DNA from: JBFWUW01 sp050247075
GTDB lineage: Bacteria > Planctomycetota > Planctomycetia > Pirellulales > JBFWUW01
Length of the DNA stretch: 64,000 nt
Direction: 5' to 3'
Assembly (NCBI GenBank): GCA_050247075.1
Contig: JBFWUW010000001.1
Coordinates: 1 to 64,000, forward strand
A program made the translations under genes and the position numbers. The notes below the pieces were generated by a model that had not been told where the DNA came from, did not search any database, and saw only the letters and a program-made list of their open reading frames with translations. Positions 41,825 to 49,523 of this stretch are shown here, one piece after another (positions within the stretch are counted from its first letter, which is position 1; every line of letters starts with the position of its first letter).

Positions 41825-41995
41825 CAGCGTGGTTTTGCACGCCGCGGACCCTGCCGAGCCTGTCGCTTTTTTGGCGCGGCCCCTGGTTTCCCAGCAGCCA
41901 TTACCGTTTGGTTGTTGCTACAATCAACGCGGCAAGAACAGTCCGATGATTCGTCGACTGCTGCAGTCGCTTTCAACCCCATGAGGGCCGCGCTG

Positions 41996-43435
41996 ATGTT
42001 GAGAATCTTGGGAAACCCAGCCTGGCTTGATGGCCGGTTGAACCGCCGCGCCTTGTTGCGGGCGGGCGGATTAGGGTTGCTTGGGCTGTCGGACCAGGGC
42101 GGGCCAACGGCACAAGCGGCCTCCACGTTGGCTCTTCCCCAGTTTGGACGCGCCAGACAGGTGCTGTTGCTCTATATCTACGGGGCCTGGAGCCAACTAG
42201 ATACGTTCGATCCCAAGCCAGGCGCTCCCGAGGAAATTCGTGGCGAGTTCAGCCCCATTGCGACTTGCCTGCCCGGCTTGCAAGTGTGCGAACATCTGCC
42301 ACAAACGGCCAAGATGCTGGACCGGTGTACGGTCATCCGGTCGATGTCGCACGACTATCCGATTCATTCCGCCGCCTACACCTTGACCGGCAACGAAAAT
42401 ACCGAGTTGATCGAAGGGCGTCAGCGCAATCCAGAACATTGGCCCTACGTCGGCGGCGCGCTGGAATATATCGCCGACCGGCAGGCTGAACGGGGAGCGG
42501 CACGCGGGCTGCCGGGCAATATTCTGTTGCCCTGGATGCAAAGCAGCCGCTCTCGCCCCAACAAGCGGGCCGGCACGTTTGGTGGTTTCCTGGGCAATGC
42601 CTACGACCCGATCTATGCCGAGTTCGAGGGGCAAGCCACGCACGAAGACCCATACCACGGCATCACGCCCGACGGCCGTTTTGAATTCGCCCGTTCACCA
42701 GAAATCACGCTCGACGTACTCGACCGCCGGCGTTCGTTGTTGGATCAGTTTGAGTCGCAACGGGCTTTTTTGGGTGAACACGAAGAGGGCCAGGCGTATG
42801 GCCGGCAGCGGCGCAGGGCCTTTGACTTCGCGGCGGCCACGCGGTTGCAACAAGCCCTGCAAATTGAACAAGAGCCAGCCGCCTTGCGTGAGCAATACGG
42901 CATGACCTTATTCGGCCAGGCTGCGCTGGCCGGCCGGCGTTTGATTGAGTCGGGGGTAAAGTTTGTGACCGTGATGTGGGATGAATTCGCCCGGTCTGAT
43001 GAGAGCTGGGACACGCATCACGACCACCATCCGCGAATGAAGAATCATCTCTTGCCGGGGTTTGACCGGGCCTTCTCCACCCTGATTACCGACATGGACA
43101 CGCGCGGCCTGCTGGACGATACCCTAGTTCTGTGCCTAAGCGAACATGGCCGCACGCCCCGTTTCTACGACACGCATCTGGGACCTGGGCGCGGGCATTG
43201 GTCGCGATCCTACTGCCAATTATTCGCGGGGGCCGGTGTTCGCCGCGGCCACGTGATCGGCACCTCCGACAAAATCGCCGAGCAAGCGGTCAGCGAACTT
43301 GTCCATCCCAAGGACATTCTTTGCACGCTGTACTATCTGTTGGGGATCGATCCCCGTACGGAGATTACCAACCGACAAGGCCGCCCGTTGCCGCTTGTCT
43401 CGGGCGGTGAAGTTGTGCGAGGTTTGCTGGCCTAA
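41996..43435 (+). CDS. DUF1501 family protein
   Basis: I start at ATG 41996, preceded by GAGGG. The 479-residue protein has a twin-arginine-like signal (RLNRRALLRAGGLGLLGLSD). The DUF1501 core follows: ARQVLLLYIYGAWSQLDTFD, CTVIRSMSHDYPIHSAAYTL, GVKFVTVMWDEFARSDESWD, TLVLCLSEHGRTPRFYDTHL, GRGHWSRSYCQLFAGAGVRR and HPKDILCTLYYLLGIDP. DUF1501 belongs to the alkaline phosphatase/sulfatase-like superfamily and is strongly amplified in planctomycetes, often next to DUF1549/DUF1553 genes, which are absent here. The substrate is unknown. The 3' end adjoins the CRISPR-like repeats. Confidence 0.93.
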   Translation: MLRILGNPAWLDGRLNRRALLRAGGLGLLGLSDQGGPTAQAASTLALPQFGRARQVLLLYIYGAWSQLDTFDPKPGAPEEIRGEFSPIATCLPGLQVCEHLPQTAKMLDRCTVIRSMSHDYPIHSAAYTLTGNENTELIEGRQRNPEHWPYVGGALEYIADRQAERGAARGLPGNILLPWMQSSRSRPNKRAGTFGGFLGNAYDPIYAEFEGQATHEDPYHGITPDGRFEFARSPEITLDVLDRRRSLLDQFESQRAFLGEHEEGQAYGRQRRRAFDFAAATRLQQALQIEQEPAALREQYGMTLFGQAALAGRRLIESGVKFVTVMWDEFARSDESWDTHHDHHPRMKNHLLPGFDRAFSTLITDMDTRGLLDDTLVLCLSEHGRTPRFYDTHLGPGRGHWSRSYCQLFAGAGVRRGHVIGTSDKIAEQAVSELVHPKDILCTLYYLLGIDPRTEITNRQGRPLPLVSGGEVVRGLLA

Positions 43436-43462
43436 GCAGAACCGGTGCGGCGGAATCGCGGC

Positions 43463-43565
43463 CGTTGCGTAACGCCACGGGCGGTATCATCCACCCTCAG
43501 CAAGATGCCGAGCTGGTCAAGGTGGAGGCGTTGCGTAACGCCACGGGCGGTATCATCCACCCTCA
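43463..43565. CRISPR. Two-repeat CRISPR-like unit
   Basis: A 37-bp sequence occurs twice without mismatch (43463-43499 and 43529-43565), separated by 29 different bases. The repeat begins GTTGCGTAACGCCACGGG and ends TATCATCCACCCTCA. The 66-base period equals a 36-bp repeat plus a 30-bp spacer, as in type II arrays. An AT-rich stretch on the right (43600-43900) could be a leader. No cas gene is in the window and only two repeats exist, so it may be an orphan remnant or an unrelated tandem duplication. Confidence 0.45.
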
Positions 43566-43989
43566 TGGCACCCGCAAATTGCATGGTCCCGGCAAAAGAC
43601 GGCTGTGTCTCGCATAAAATTTCCAAATTTCTCCGCATGGAATTCCTCGCGACGCAATCCCAGAGAATAGGATTTTCGTTCTCCAGACGATATGAAAACA
43701 ATTCTAAATACGCTGATGCGTTAGCCAATTTCATTCCAAGGCCGATTGTGCCTGCTTTAGCTTGTAATCGCAAAGATAATATTCGTAGTCGCTTACATCG
43801 CACCACACTGTCTTCCCGGATTACTTTGAGAGATTCTTTCAACGTCGCTATTTTGCTCCGCCGTATCCGCGCAAATAGTCCGTCATTCAGGAAAAGACTA
43901 TTGCTTTTGTGTTAGATCGCGGTAGGATGCTGCCAGTGTCAGCTCGGTTCCTTGCCGCTGTTGACCAAGGCTCGCCGGAGGCGGAACTC
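43566..43989. other. AT-rich gene-free stretch
   Basis: The base composition drops sharply in GC content compared with both neighbours. Both strands are open over long parts. The minus-strand frame reads protein-like (SLKVIREDSVVRCKRLRILS, KLANASAYLELFSYRLENEN), but it runs through both CRISPR-like repeats and has no good start. I do not call a gene. It may be foreign DNA or an array leader. Confidence 0.4.
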
Positions 43990-44334
43990 ATGGCAAAGTC
44001 TGAATTCTTCGCGTTGCTGCCGCGACTTGTTGAGCTCGTGCCTAACCACGAGTCAGACATCACCATTTCCATGCATAATGGAAGGGTGGCGGCCTTTTCT
44101 CAGGACGGGCTCTTCCGATTGTTGTTTGATCCGGGCGATGAAAAGCCGCCCGTCGTCCACAAACCGCACTGGAACGACGCCACGCAGGAACGTCTCGCGG
44201 TGTTTATCCGCGATCAGTTGACCGCTCCCTTGCGCGATGAAATCGGCCAGTTCGGCCAGCTCAAGGTGATCTTTGAAGCCGATTTTACCGAGTTTCGTTT
44301 AGAGAAACGCTGGAGAAGTTTGCCGCAGAAGTAG
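43990..44334 (+). CDS. Small protein of unknown function upstream of the Ub-like locus
   Basis: A strong GGAGG lies eight bases before ATG 43990. The frame is open further back to GTG 43909, which has no ribosome site. The 114-residue product has an alpha/beta pattern (FFALLPRLVELVPNHESDIT, ISMHNGRVAAFSQDGLFRLL, FDPGDEKPPVVHKPHWND) and a charged C-terminus (ADFTEFRLEKRWRSLPQK). I do not recognise it. It is co-directional with the ubiquitin-like locus but separated from it by a strong terminator-like hairpin. Confidence 0.6.
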   Translation: MAKSEFFALLPRLVELVPNHESDITISMHNGRVAAFSQDGLFRLLFDPGDEKPPVVHKPHWNDATQERLAVFIRDQLTAPLRDEIGQFGQLKVIFEADFTEFRLEKRWRSLPQK

Positions 44335-44407
44335 TCAGGAACTGGCCATCAGCCATCCGCTGAAGCCAGCCTGGCACGTTTAAAACAACAGCCAACCGAC
44401 TCCCCAC

Positions 44408-44488
44408 ACCGGAGAGGTTGCTGACGCCGCGAGACGCATCCGCCATGAGCGGGCGTCATCGGGCGACAGCATCCTCTCCGGTTTTTTT
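44408..44488 (+). terminator. Terminator or conditional leader before the Ub-like locus
   Basis: ACCGGAGAGGTTGCTG pairs with CAGCATCCTCTCCGGT (44408-44423 with 44467-44482, two mismatched bases). It encloses a 43-base internal domain and is followed by seven T. Only 48 bases separate the T-run from the ATG of the first locus gene, which leaves little room for a separate promoter. It could therefore be a regulated attenuator of the locus. Confidence 0.65.
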
Positions 44489-44536
44489 ATGCGCCGATGC
44501 CAAGGTAGCCCGCACTGAAGAAGGAGCGAAACGACC

Positions 44537-45190
44537 ATGAGCCGCTTTGAAATACATTCCGCCACCGCGGTTGCCGCCACTGAATCGCTCGCTGGCCAGA
44601 TGCCGTGGAGCAGCGACACGCTGCCCGACGCGGAACCTTGCGCCAACGAGTGGCACATCCTTTCGATCGGCCTGGCCGATGGCCCGGTGTGGCTGAGAAT
44701 CGATCCGGTGACGGGTGAACTGGCCCGCACCGCTAAACGCCCCGCCGCGCTGGCCGAGTTGCGGGTCATTTCGCGCCGTGGGGGCGAACTGCTGACGTTG
44801 CTGCCGCTGGCCGACGACATTCTGGTGAATGCCGAAAGCGTCGACGATTTCCGCGTGCTCAACGTTCGCGACACGCTGGTGCTGTCGCCAGGGGGGCCCT
44901 TGTCATTCATTACGGAACGGTTCGCGCCGTACATCGGCCCGCCGACCGAGGCCATGCTGTCGGGCAAGACAAAGTGCCCCATGTGCCAACTGCCGTTCGA
45001 GAAGGAGGCCCGCGTTCTGGCCTGCCGCTGCGGCTGCGTCATGCATTTTGAAACCGCCGAAAGCCATCCACACCTGTCCGAGGATGACCGCTTGGAATGC
45101 GCCACGGGCAAAAAGTTCGCCAACTGCTTGTCGTGTGGCCGCGCACTGGCGTTCGAGCCGTATTTGGTGTGGGACCCCACGGAACTGTAA
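44537..45190 (+). CDS. RING-like zinc-finger protein, candidate E3-type component
   Basis: AAGGAG precedes the ATG. The 217-residue protein has an N-terminal beta-rich region (about 35-135). A part of it, LADDILVNAESVDDFRVLNV and RDTLVLSPGG, resembles FHA or a related beta-sandwich. A C-terminal zinc module follows: C147xxC150, C163xC165xC167xxH170, C188 and C197xxC200. The spacing KCPMC, CRCGCVMHFE, LECAT, CLSCGRAL is that of a RING-like binuclear treble clef. RING proteins bring E2 enzymes to substrates. As the first gene of a cluster with E1, E2, ubiquitin-like and JAMM genes, it is a good candidate ligase or E2-recruiting factor. Confidence 0.68.
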   Translation: MSRFEIHSATAVAATESLAGQMPWSSDTLPDAEPCANEWHILSIGLADGPVWLRIDPVTGELARTAKRPAALAELRVISRRGGELLTLLPLADDILVNAESVDDFRVLNVRDTLVLSPGGPLSFITERFAPYIGPPTEAMLSGKTKCPMCQLPFEKEARVLACRCGCVMHFETAESHPHLSEDDRLECATGKKFANCLSCGRALAFEPYLVWDPTEL

Positions 45191-45210
45191 ATCGATCGGA
45201 GCAGCCCGCC

Positions 45211-46449
45211 ATGCAAACCGCAACCATGAAATCGCCAGCCGCGCAACGTTGGCGGCACCGCGCCGATGGTCCCCAGGCCCAGGCGTCGCGCGACGCGCTG
45301 GCCGCGCTCGAGTTGAAGGGTCTACCTGATGGCGGCGCGTCATTGCGGCGCTGCACGATTCTGCTGTTTGGCCTGGGGGCGGTCGGGGGCCTGATGCTGC
45401 AACAACTTGTGCGGCTGGGTGTCCAACACATCATTGCTTGCGACCCGGATACTTACGATTCCGACTCGTTTGCCACGCAACCGTGCAACATGGCCGACAG
45501 CGGCCGGGCGAAGGCCCTGGTTCAGTTCCAGCATGCGCGGCGAATCAATCCCGCGGTCGAACTCGATTTTTACCAATGCGATTTGCAAGAACTGCCGTTG
45601 GCCCTGGTGCGATCGGCCGATCTGCTGGTCGGCTCACCAGACAACGCGAATGCCATGGTCCATGCCGGCCGCCAGGCCGCGTCGCTGGGGAAGTGCCTGA
45701 TTCAAGCGGCGGTTGACCCGGAATCGTGGTCGCTACTGGTTCGCGGCTACGATCTGCGCGATCCGCAAGCGGCATGCCCGGCCTGCGCCTTGGGAGAAGC
45801 CGAGTGGCGGCGGCTGACCAGCCGTGTGGGGTGCGACCCACAAACGGCACGGCGGGAACAAGGGGAATCGACACGCTCGCCCGCGATGGTGACGGCGGCT
45901 GCCGCGTCGCTGGGAGTGGCAGAAGCCGTCAAGCGGCTTACCGGCCAACATTCGCTAGCTCTGAATGGGGAGGAGTATCTGTTGTCGCTGAAGACCAATC
46001 GCGGCTGGCGGACCCGGCTCGACCGCAACAGCCGTTGCCGCTGTCCGCACCAACGTTGGAACACCATTGAAGAAACTCGCCACCCGCGAGAAGTCACGCT
46101 GTGCGATTTGGCCCGCCATGCGGGCCTGGCGGAACCCGACGACTTGCTGCAGGTGCGCGGCGAGCAACCGTGGTTTAGTTGGGCGGGTTGCACAGAGTGC
46201 AATCGCCGCGCTGCGGTGCGGTCCTTTGCCCGCATGGGCGAGACGTTGCGTACGTGTGAATGCGGCAGCGATGTCTTGGCCGCCGGTTCGACAGGTTGGC
46301 GCTCCGTATTGCCAGCCGCCGACCTGCGCGATTGCTGGCGGCTGCCGTTGAGTGAATTGGGATTCGCGCCGGGGCAAGCCTTGGGCTTTGCCCGCGAGGA
46401 GGAGTGGACCTACGTATTCTTCGACACCCTTTCAACTGGCGGAGAGTGA
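45211..46449 (+). CDS. ThiF/E1-like activating enzyme with zinc-ribbon tail (module 1)
   Basis: ATG 45211 has GGAG nine bases upstream. The 412-residue protein has an E1/ThiF/MoeB adenylation domain: nucleotide-binding loop LLFGLGAVGG (51-60), IIACDPDTYDSD (74-85) with the ATP-ribose acid, an Arg/Lys pair GRAKA near 98-102 and LLVGSPDNANA for the crossover segment. CPAC at 189-192 is a zinc or catalytic cysteine site. After residue 280 cysteine pairs (CRCPH, CTECN, CECGS) suggest one or two zinc ribbons, unusual for ThiF. E1 enzymes adenylate the C-terminus of a ubiquitin-like protein and usually pass it to a cysteine. The likely substrate is the ubiquitin-like protein at 47994-48281. The E2-like gene follows after three bases. 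Confidence 0.8.
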   Translation: MQTATMKSPAAQRWRHRADGPQAQASRDALAALELKGLPDGGASLRRCTILLFGLGAVGGLMLQQLVRLGVQHIIACDPDTYDSDSFATQPCNMADSGRAKALVQFQHARRINPAVELDFYQCDLQELPLALVRSADLLVGSPDNANAMVHAGRQAASLGKCLIQAAVDPESWSLLVRGYDLRDPQAACPACALGEAEWRRLTSRVGCDPQTARREQGESTRSPAMVTAAAASLGVAEAVKRLTGQHSLALNGEEYLLSLKTNRGWRTRLDRNSRCRCPHQRWNTIEETRHPREVTLCDLARHAGLAEPDDLLQVRGEQPWFSWAGCTECNRRAAVRSFARMGETLRTCECGSDVLAAGSTGWRSVLPAADLRDCWRLPLSELGFAPGQALGFAREEEWTYVFFDTLSTGGE

Positions 46450-46452
46450 ATC

Positions 46453-47061
46453 ATGCCGCACGCCTTTGAAGAGCAAGCCGCCTTTGAGCGCCTCACTCGC
46501 CATGAGTCAGTGATCAGTACCGCGCTTGGTTCGATTGGCGGTGCCAAGAGCTGGCGGATGTGGAAGCGGGCGGCGCTGGAGGAGATCCACGACATGCTCC
46601 GCCGGGCGACGCGGATGGAGTTGCTGCACGCCGATCTTCGTGGAGATATGGAGCTGACGTACCGCATTCGCATGCCGGTCCCGCGGCAACCGCGCGAAGG
46701 CCGGCTGGTCGTGGGGGATGAAGCCGTCTTTCACTTGTTGTATCTCGACGACTGGCGTTGCGAGCCGCCACCCGGCGCGATGCCGTTGGGGTTGTTGTTT
46801 CCGTCCGACATTTTCGCACCGGCGGCACGCCCCGCGATGCGCAGCATGCTGTGCTTCGGCAAGCACCTGCCGGCCGGTATTCCGCCCAAGGAATTGATCT
46901 TGCTGGGCTATTACCTGGTATCGCTGCAGGTCGTGCGGTTTGACGAGTCCGACCCAGCCGGCCTGTTCAACTTCGATGCCTGCGAATTTTTCCGTAATCA
47001 CCGCGAATATGTGCCGCTGACCCCAGCGGGCCTGTTTGAGGATTGGAACCCCGCCACCTAA
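46453..47061 (+). CDS. E2-like ubiquitin-conjugating-fold protein (module 1)
   Basis: It starts three bases after the E1 gene. The 202-residue protein fits a UBC-like fold. An N-terminal helix region (FERLTRHESVISTALGSIGG) is followed by strands (MELTYRIRMPVP and HLLYLDDWRCEPPPGAMPLG with LLFPSDIF). The likely catalytic loop is MLCFGKHLPAGIPPKELILL, with Cys134 and His138. A helix YYLVSLQVV follows. A cysteine with a nearby His-x-Pro and the helix behind it is the pattern of prokaryotic E2-like families. It would accept the tag from the E1 and transfer it to a target. No closer family is recognisable, so the assignment rests on context as well. Confidence 0.65.
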   Translation: MPHAFEEQAAFERLTRHESVISTALGSIGGAKSWRMWKRAALEEIHDMLRRATRMELLHADLRGDMELTYRIRMPVPRQPREGRLVVGDEAVFHLLYLDDWRCEPPPGAMPLGLLFPSDIFAPAARPAMRSMLCFGKHLPAGIPPKELILLGYYLVSLQVVRFDESDPAGLFNFDACEFFRNHREYVPLTPAGLFEDWNPAT

Positions 47062-47074
47062 GGGAGATTGAACG

Positions 47075-47920
47075 ATGACTATTGTCATCCAACCGCCATC
47101 CGTGAATAAGCGCCCCAAGAGCACAACTGGCCAGCCCATGAGTTCGTCGGCGCTGGGACCCGTGTGCGCGTTGCCCAACGGTTGGCTCAGTGTCAAGGAT
47201 CTGTTCTTGATCGAAGGAGATCAAGAACCGTTGTCGCTGCATGCCGATTGGTCTGGCCCCTTGAAGATCGTGGCTGGGCAAGGCTGCCACTTGCTGCGCG
47301 GCGAGTTGTATCTGGGACCGGCGGAGGCGGCCGACGAATGGGTTGAGGAAACACCCGCCGACGCGGATGGCGCGTGGCGCAGCCAGGTTATCGACGCCGC
47401 CTTTGGACGGCAGCCTGGCACGACGACGGACACTTGGGAGCCACCCGCCGCCGAAACATTGGCCCAATGGCTGGCCGACGTTGGCTACCTGGCTTCGGTG
47501 GACGAGCAGGTCAATCTGCGATTGACGCTCAAGAGCCGCGGCTGCGACGGGCAAATCCGAATTACCCGGCAGCCAGGGCGGTTGCGGCTGACCTTGGAAC
47601 TGGGACGGTGGTCGAGCCTGCCGCCGGTCGTCGAGGAGGCCGTGTTGCGTCTGGCGCGGCGGACGAATGCCAGCGTTCGCCTGGTTCGCCTGGCGTGGTT
47701 TGCCGAAGGCAGCCAGCGGCGCTGCGAGGCGCAAGTCGATCTCAGTGGTTTGCCGTTGTCCGAGGAGACCCCGCGGCAAGAGGCGTTTGGCCGCGAGATG
47801 TTGCGCCTGGCGGTAGCCAGCCTGGAATTGGCGCTGGCCCGGCTGGGGCTGGAACTGGAGGTCGTGGCCGATCCCAACCACTTGGCGCTGGCCGAGCGGA
47901 TCGTGGAGCGGCCGGAATAA
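47075..47920 (+). CDS. Unknown protein inside the Ub-like locus
   Basis: The 281-residue protein has GGGAGATTGA before its ATG. The N-terminal third is disordered or beta-rich (PVCALPNGWLSVKDLFLIEG). The middle has a helix (ETLAQWLADVGYLASV) and strands (NLRLTLKSRGCDGQIRITRQ, GRLRLTLELGRW). The C-terminal part is alpha/beta (PPVVEEAVLRLARRTNASVR, REMLRLAVASLELALARLGL). The last part vaguely recalls small chaperone or YbjN-like folds. I recognise no family and no catalytic residues. Lying between the E2-like and ubiquitin-like genes, it may be a substrate, an adaptor or a cofactor of module 1. Confidence 0.6.
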   Translation: MTIVIQPPSVNKRPKSTTGQPMSSSALGPVCALPNGWLSVKDLFLIEGDQEPLSLHADWSGPLKIVAGQGCHLLRGELYLGPAEAADEWVEETPADADGAWRSQVIDAAFGRQPGTTTDTWEPPAAETLAQWLADVGYLASVDEQVNLRLTLKSRGCDGQIRITRQPGRLRLTLELGRWSSLPPVVEEAVLRLARRTNASVRLVRLAWFAEGSQRRCEAQVDLSGLPLSEETPRQEAFGREMLRLAVASLELALARLGLELEVVADPNHLALAERIVERPE

Positions 47921-47993
47921 GTGAAGCGGAGAAGTCTCCCGATTGGCTTGGTGCTGGCCGGGAGTTGTTTACCTGAACCCAGGAGAAAGTGCC

Positions 47994-48281
47994 ATGAGCA
48001 CAACAATGAGTCCGACTTTGGAGGGCATCGTCGATCCGTTGCGGTTCCGCGTTACCGACGTGACGGGCCAACGACATCTCGAACTGGAGATGGTCGATGG
48101 CTATCGCACGGCGGGAGACGTAGCCCTTACCGTGGCCGAGCTGATGGAGCTCCCCACGAATTCGCCTTGGGCCTTGCGCGACGAAGGCCGAGGAAGAATG
48201 CTCGATCAGGATTCCGCCGTCGGCGGCCAGATCGGCACCGACGCGGAGTTGGTTGTTATTCCACGCAGCCATTTGGGCTGA
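47994..48281 (+). CDS. Ubiquitin-like beta-grasp protein (module 1)
   Basis: ATG 47994 has AGGAGA nine bases upstream. The 95-residue protein has beta-grasp features: strands RFRVTDVTG and HLELEMVDG, a helix with TAGDVALTVAELMELP, then WALRDEGRGRML and a final strand ELVVIPRSHLG. The order strand-strand-helix-strand-strand and the size match ubiquitin, YukD and prokaryotic relatives. The C-terminus is Gly but not Gly-Gly, so the mature end is HLG. It is the presumed tag for the E1/E2 pair just upstream. A hairpin followed by U-run at 48298-48346 separates it from the JAMM gene and may set its dosage. Confidence 0.68.
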   Translation: MSTTMSPTLEGIVDPLRFRVTDVTGQRHLELEMVDGYRTAGDVALTVAELMELPTNSPWALRDEGRGRMLDQDSAVGGQIGTDAELVVIPRSHLG

Positions 48282-48297
48282 GTAGAGGCGCGTCCGG

Positions 48298-48346
48298 CCT
48301 GGCGGCCAGCCCTCGGTTGGCCGCCAGGTTGCGGCGAGGCTTTTTT
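48298..48346 (+). terminator. Hairpin and T-run between ubiquitin-like and JAMM genes
   Basis: A perfect 11-bp stem CCTGGCGGCCA/TGGCCGCCAGG with a 9-base loop is followed 12 bases later by TTTTTT. The gap makes it a weak terminator, suited to partial attenuation inside the operon. Confidence 0.55.
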
Positions 48347-48384
48347 AATTCTGTCGATACACCACGTTTACAAGGATCTCCATC

Positions 48385-49470
48385 ATGGCCCGCGTACTGA
48401 CCGAGGATAGCCGCGAACTCGTGCTGGAACTGTTTTCCACCCAGCAGGACGACCGCCGGATTGTGGCTCGCGCACCGCTGGAAATGGCCGACTTGCTCGC
48501 GGTCCGCGATGAAACGTGGTGGACCGGCGTCCGCGGCGGCATGTTAGAGCCGCGGCTGGAGAATCACGAGCTGCGGGTTCTGCCGGGTGAAGAACATAGC
48601 GGCGGCCGCTTGCAGGGCTATACCCTGGAGATGCGCGACGGCCCGCGCCGTTACCGGCAGTCTTTCAGCATTCACAGCTTGTACCGTGTCGCGCAACGCA
48701 AGACGGCGGAGTTGCTGGCCCAAAAGGTCCCCGGCTGCGAGGAACCATTGGGCTATCACCTGGCCGCGGTGCCAGCGGAAGGCGAAGCGCCGCCAGCCGC
48801 CGCCAGCCTGACGAAGGCCGTACAACATCGGCGGCCGTTGGTGTTCGAGGTGGCGTCTCTGGCCGATTACATGCGGCGGAGCGAACCCTTGCGCGGCAAG
48901 TCGGCACCGCCCGAGGAGATTGAGCCGCGGCCGATGCAAATCTTCATCCCGGACGATGTTTGGGAGCATGGCACGGTGGAGGCTTATCGCGGCGACAAGA
49001 ATGAATCGGCCGCCATCTTTACCGGAAGGCTGTTGCGGGACACCGATTCGGCCGAGGTCTTCGCGGTATTTGACGCCTGCCTGGAAGCAGTCCAAGCGGT
49101 GGAACAAGAATTGTCGGTGGAATTCACGGGCGAAACCTGGTCGCGCATCGGCGGCATGCTCGACCTGCGCCGGCGTCGCGGGCATCCCCTGGAGATCATT
49201 CTAGGCAGCGTCCACCGGCATCCGTTTCTTCCCTCGGCCGATGCCGAGGGCCGCCGCACATGCGAGGCCTGCTCGGTCGCCAAGTATTGCAGCCGCACGA
49301 CGGCTTCGCCCAGCAGTGACGATTTTGAATGGCACCGTTGCGTGTTCGCGGGCCAGCCGTGGGCCACGCTTACCATTCACGGCTACACCGGCCGGGAGGA
49401 ACCCGACTTTCGCATGTACACGCTGGCGGACGGAGCATTCCGCGAGATGACCCCGAGACGATTGAAGTAG
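48385..49470 (+). CDS. JAMM/JAB metallopeptidase-like protein with Cys insertion (module 1)
   Basis: The 361-residue protein has an N-terminal domain of about 180 residues without known motifs and a JAB-like C-terminal half. The JAMM elements are Glu207 in KNESAAIFTGRLL, the HxH of SVHRHP (277-279) and a later Ser/Asp in SPSSDDFEWHRCVF (about 308-314). A Cys-containing insertion, CEACSVAKYC, lies between the HxH and Ser/Asp. This differs from the usual spacing H-x-H-x7-S-x2-D, so the fourth ligand is uncertain. JAMM proteases remove ubiquitin-like tags or process their C-termini. Module 1 is complete with this gene. Confidence 0.65.
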   Translation: MARVLTEDSRELVLELFSTQQDDRRIVARAPLEMADLLAVRDETWWTGVRGGMLEPRLENHELRVLPGEEHSGGRLQGYTLEMRDGPRRYRQSFSIHSLYRVAQRKTAELLAQKVPGCEEPLGYHLAAVPAEGEAPPAAASLTKAVQHRRPLVFEVASLADYMRRSEPLRGKSAPPEEIEPRPMQIFIPDDVWEHGTVEAYRGDKNESAAIFTGRLLRDTDSAEVFAVFDACLEAVQAVEQELSVEFTGETWSRIGGMLDLRRRRGHPLEIILGSVHRHPFLPSADAEGRRTCEACSVAKYCSRTTASPSSDDFEWHRCVFAGQPWATLTIHGYTGREEPDFRMYTLADGAFREMTPRRLK

Positions 49471-49523
49471 GTTCCGCCTGGATTCACAAAAGAATTCGAG
49501 TTCCCAACACGAAGGAAAACTCC

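Noticed and set aside
43432..43842. Minus-strand frame of 136 codons with protein-like composition in its first part
   Set aside because: It runs through both copies of the CRISPR-like repeat, repeating RVDDTARGVTQR, and has no ribosome site. I treat the interval as non-coding AT-rich DNA.
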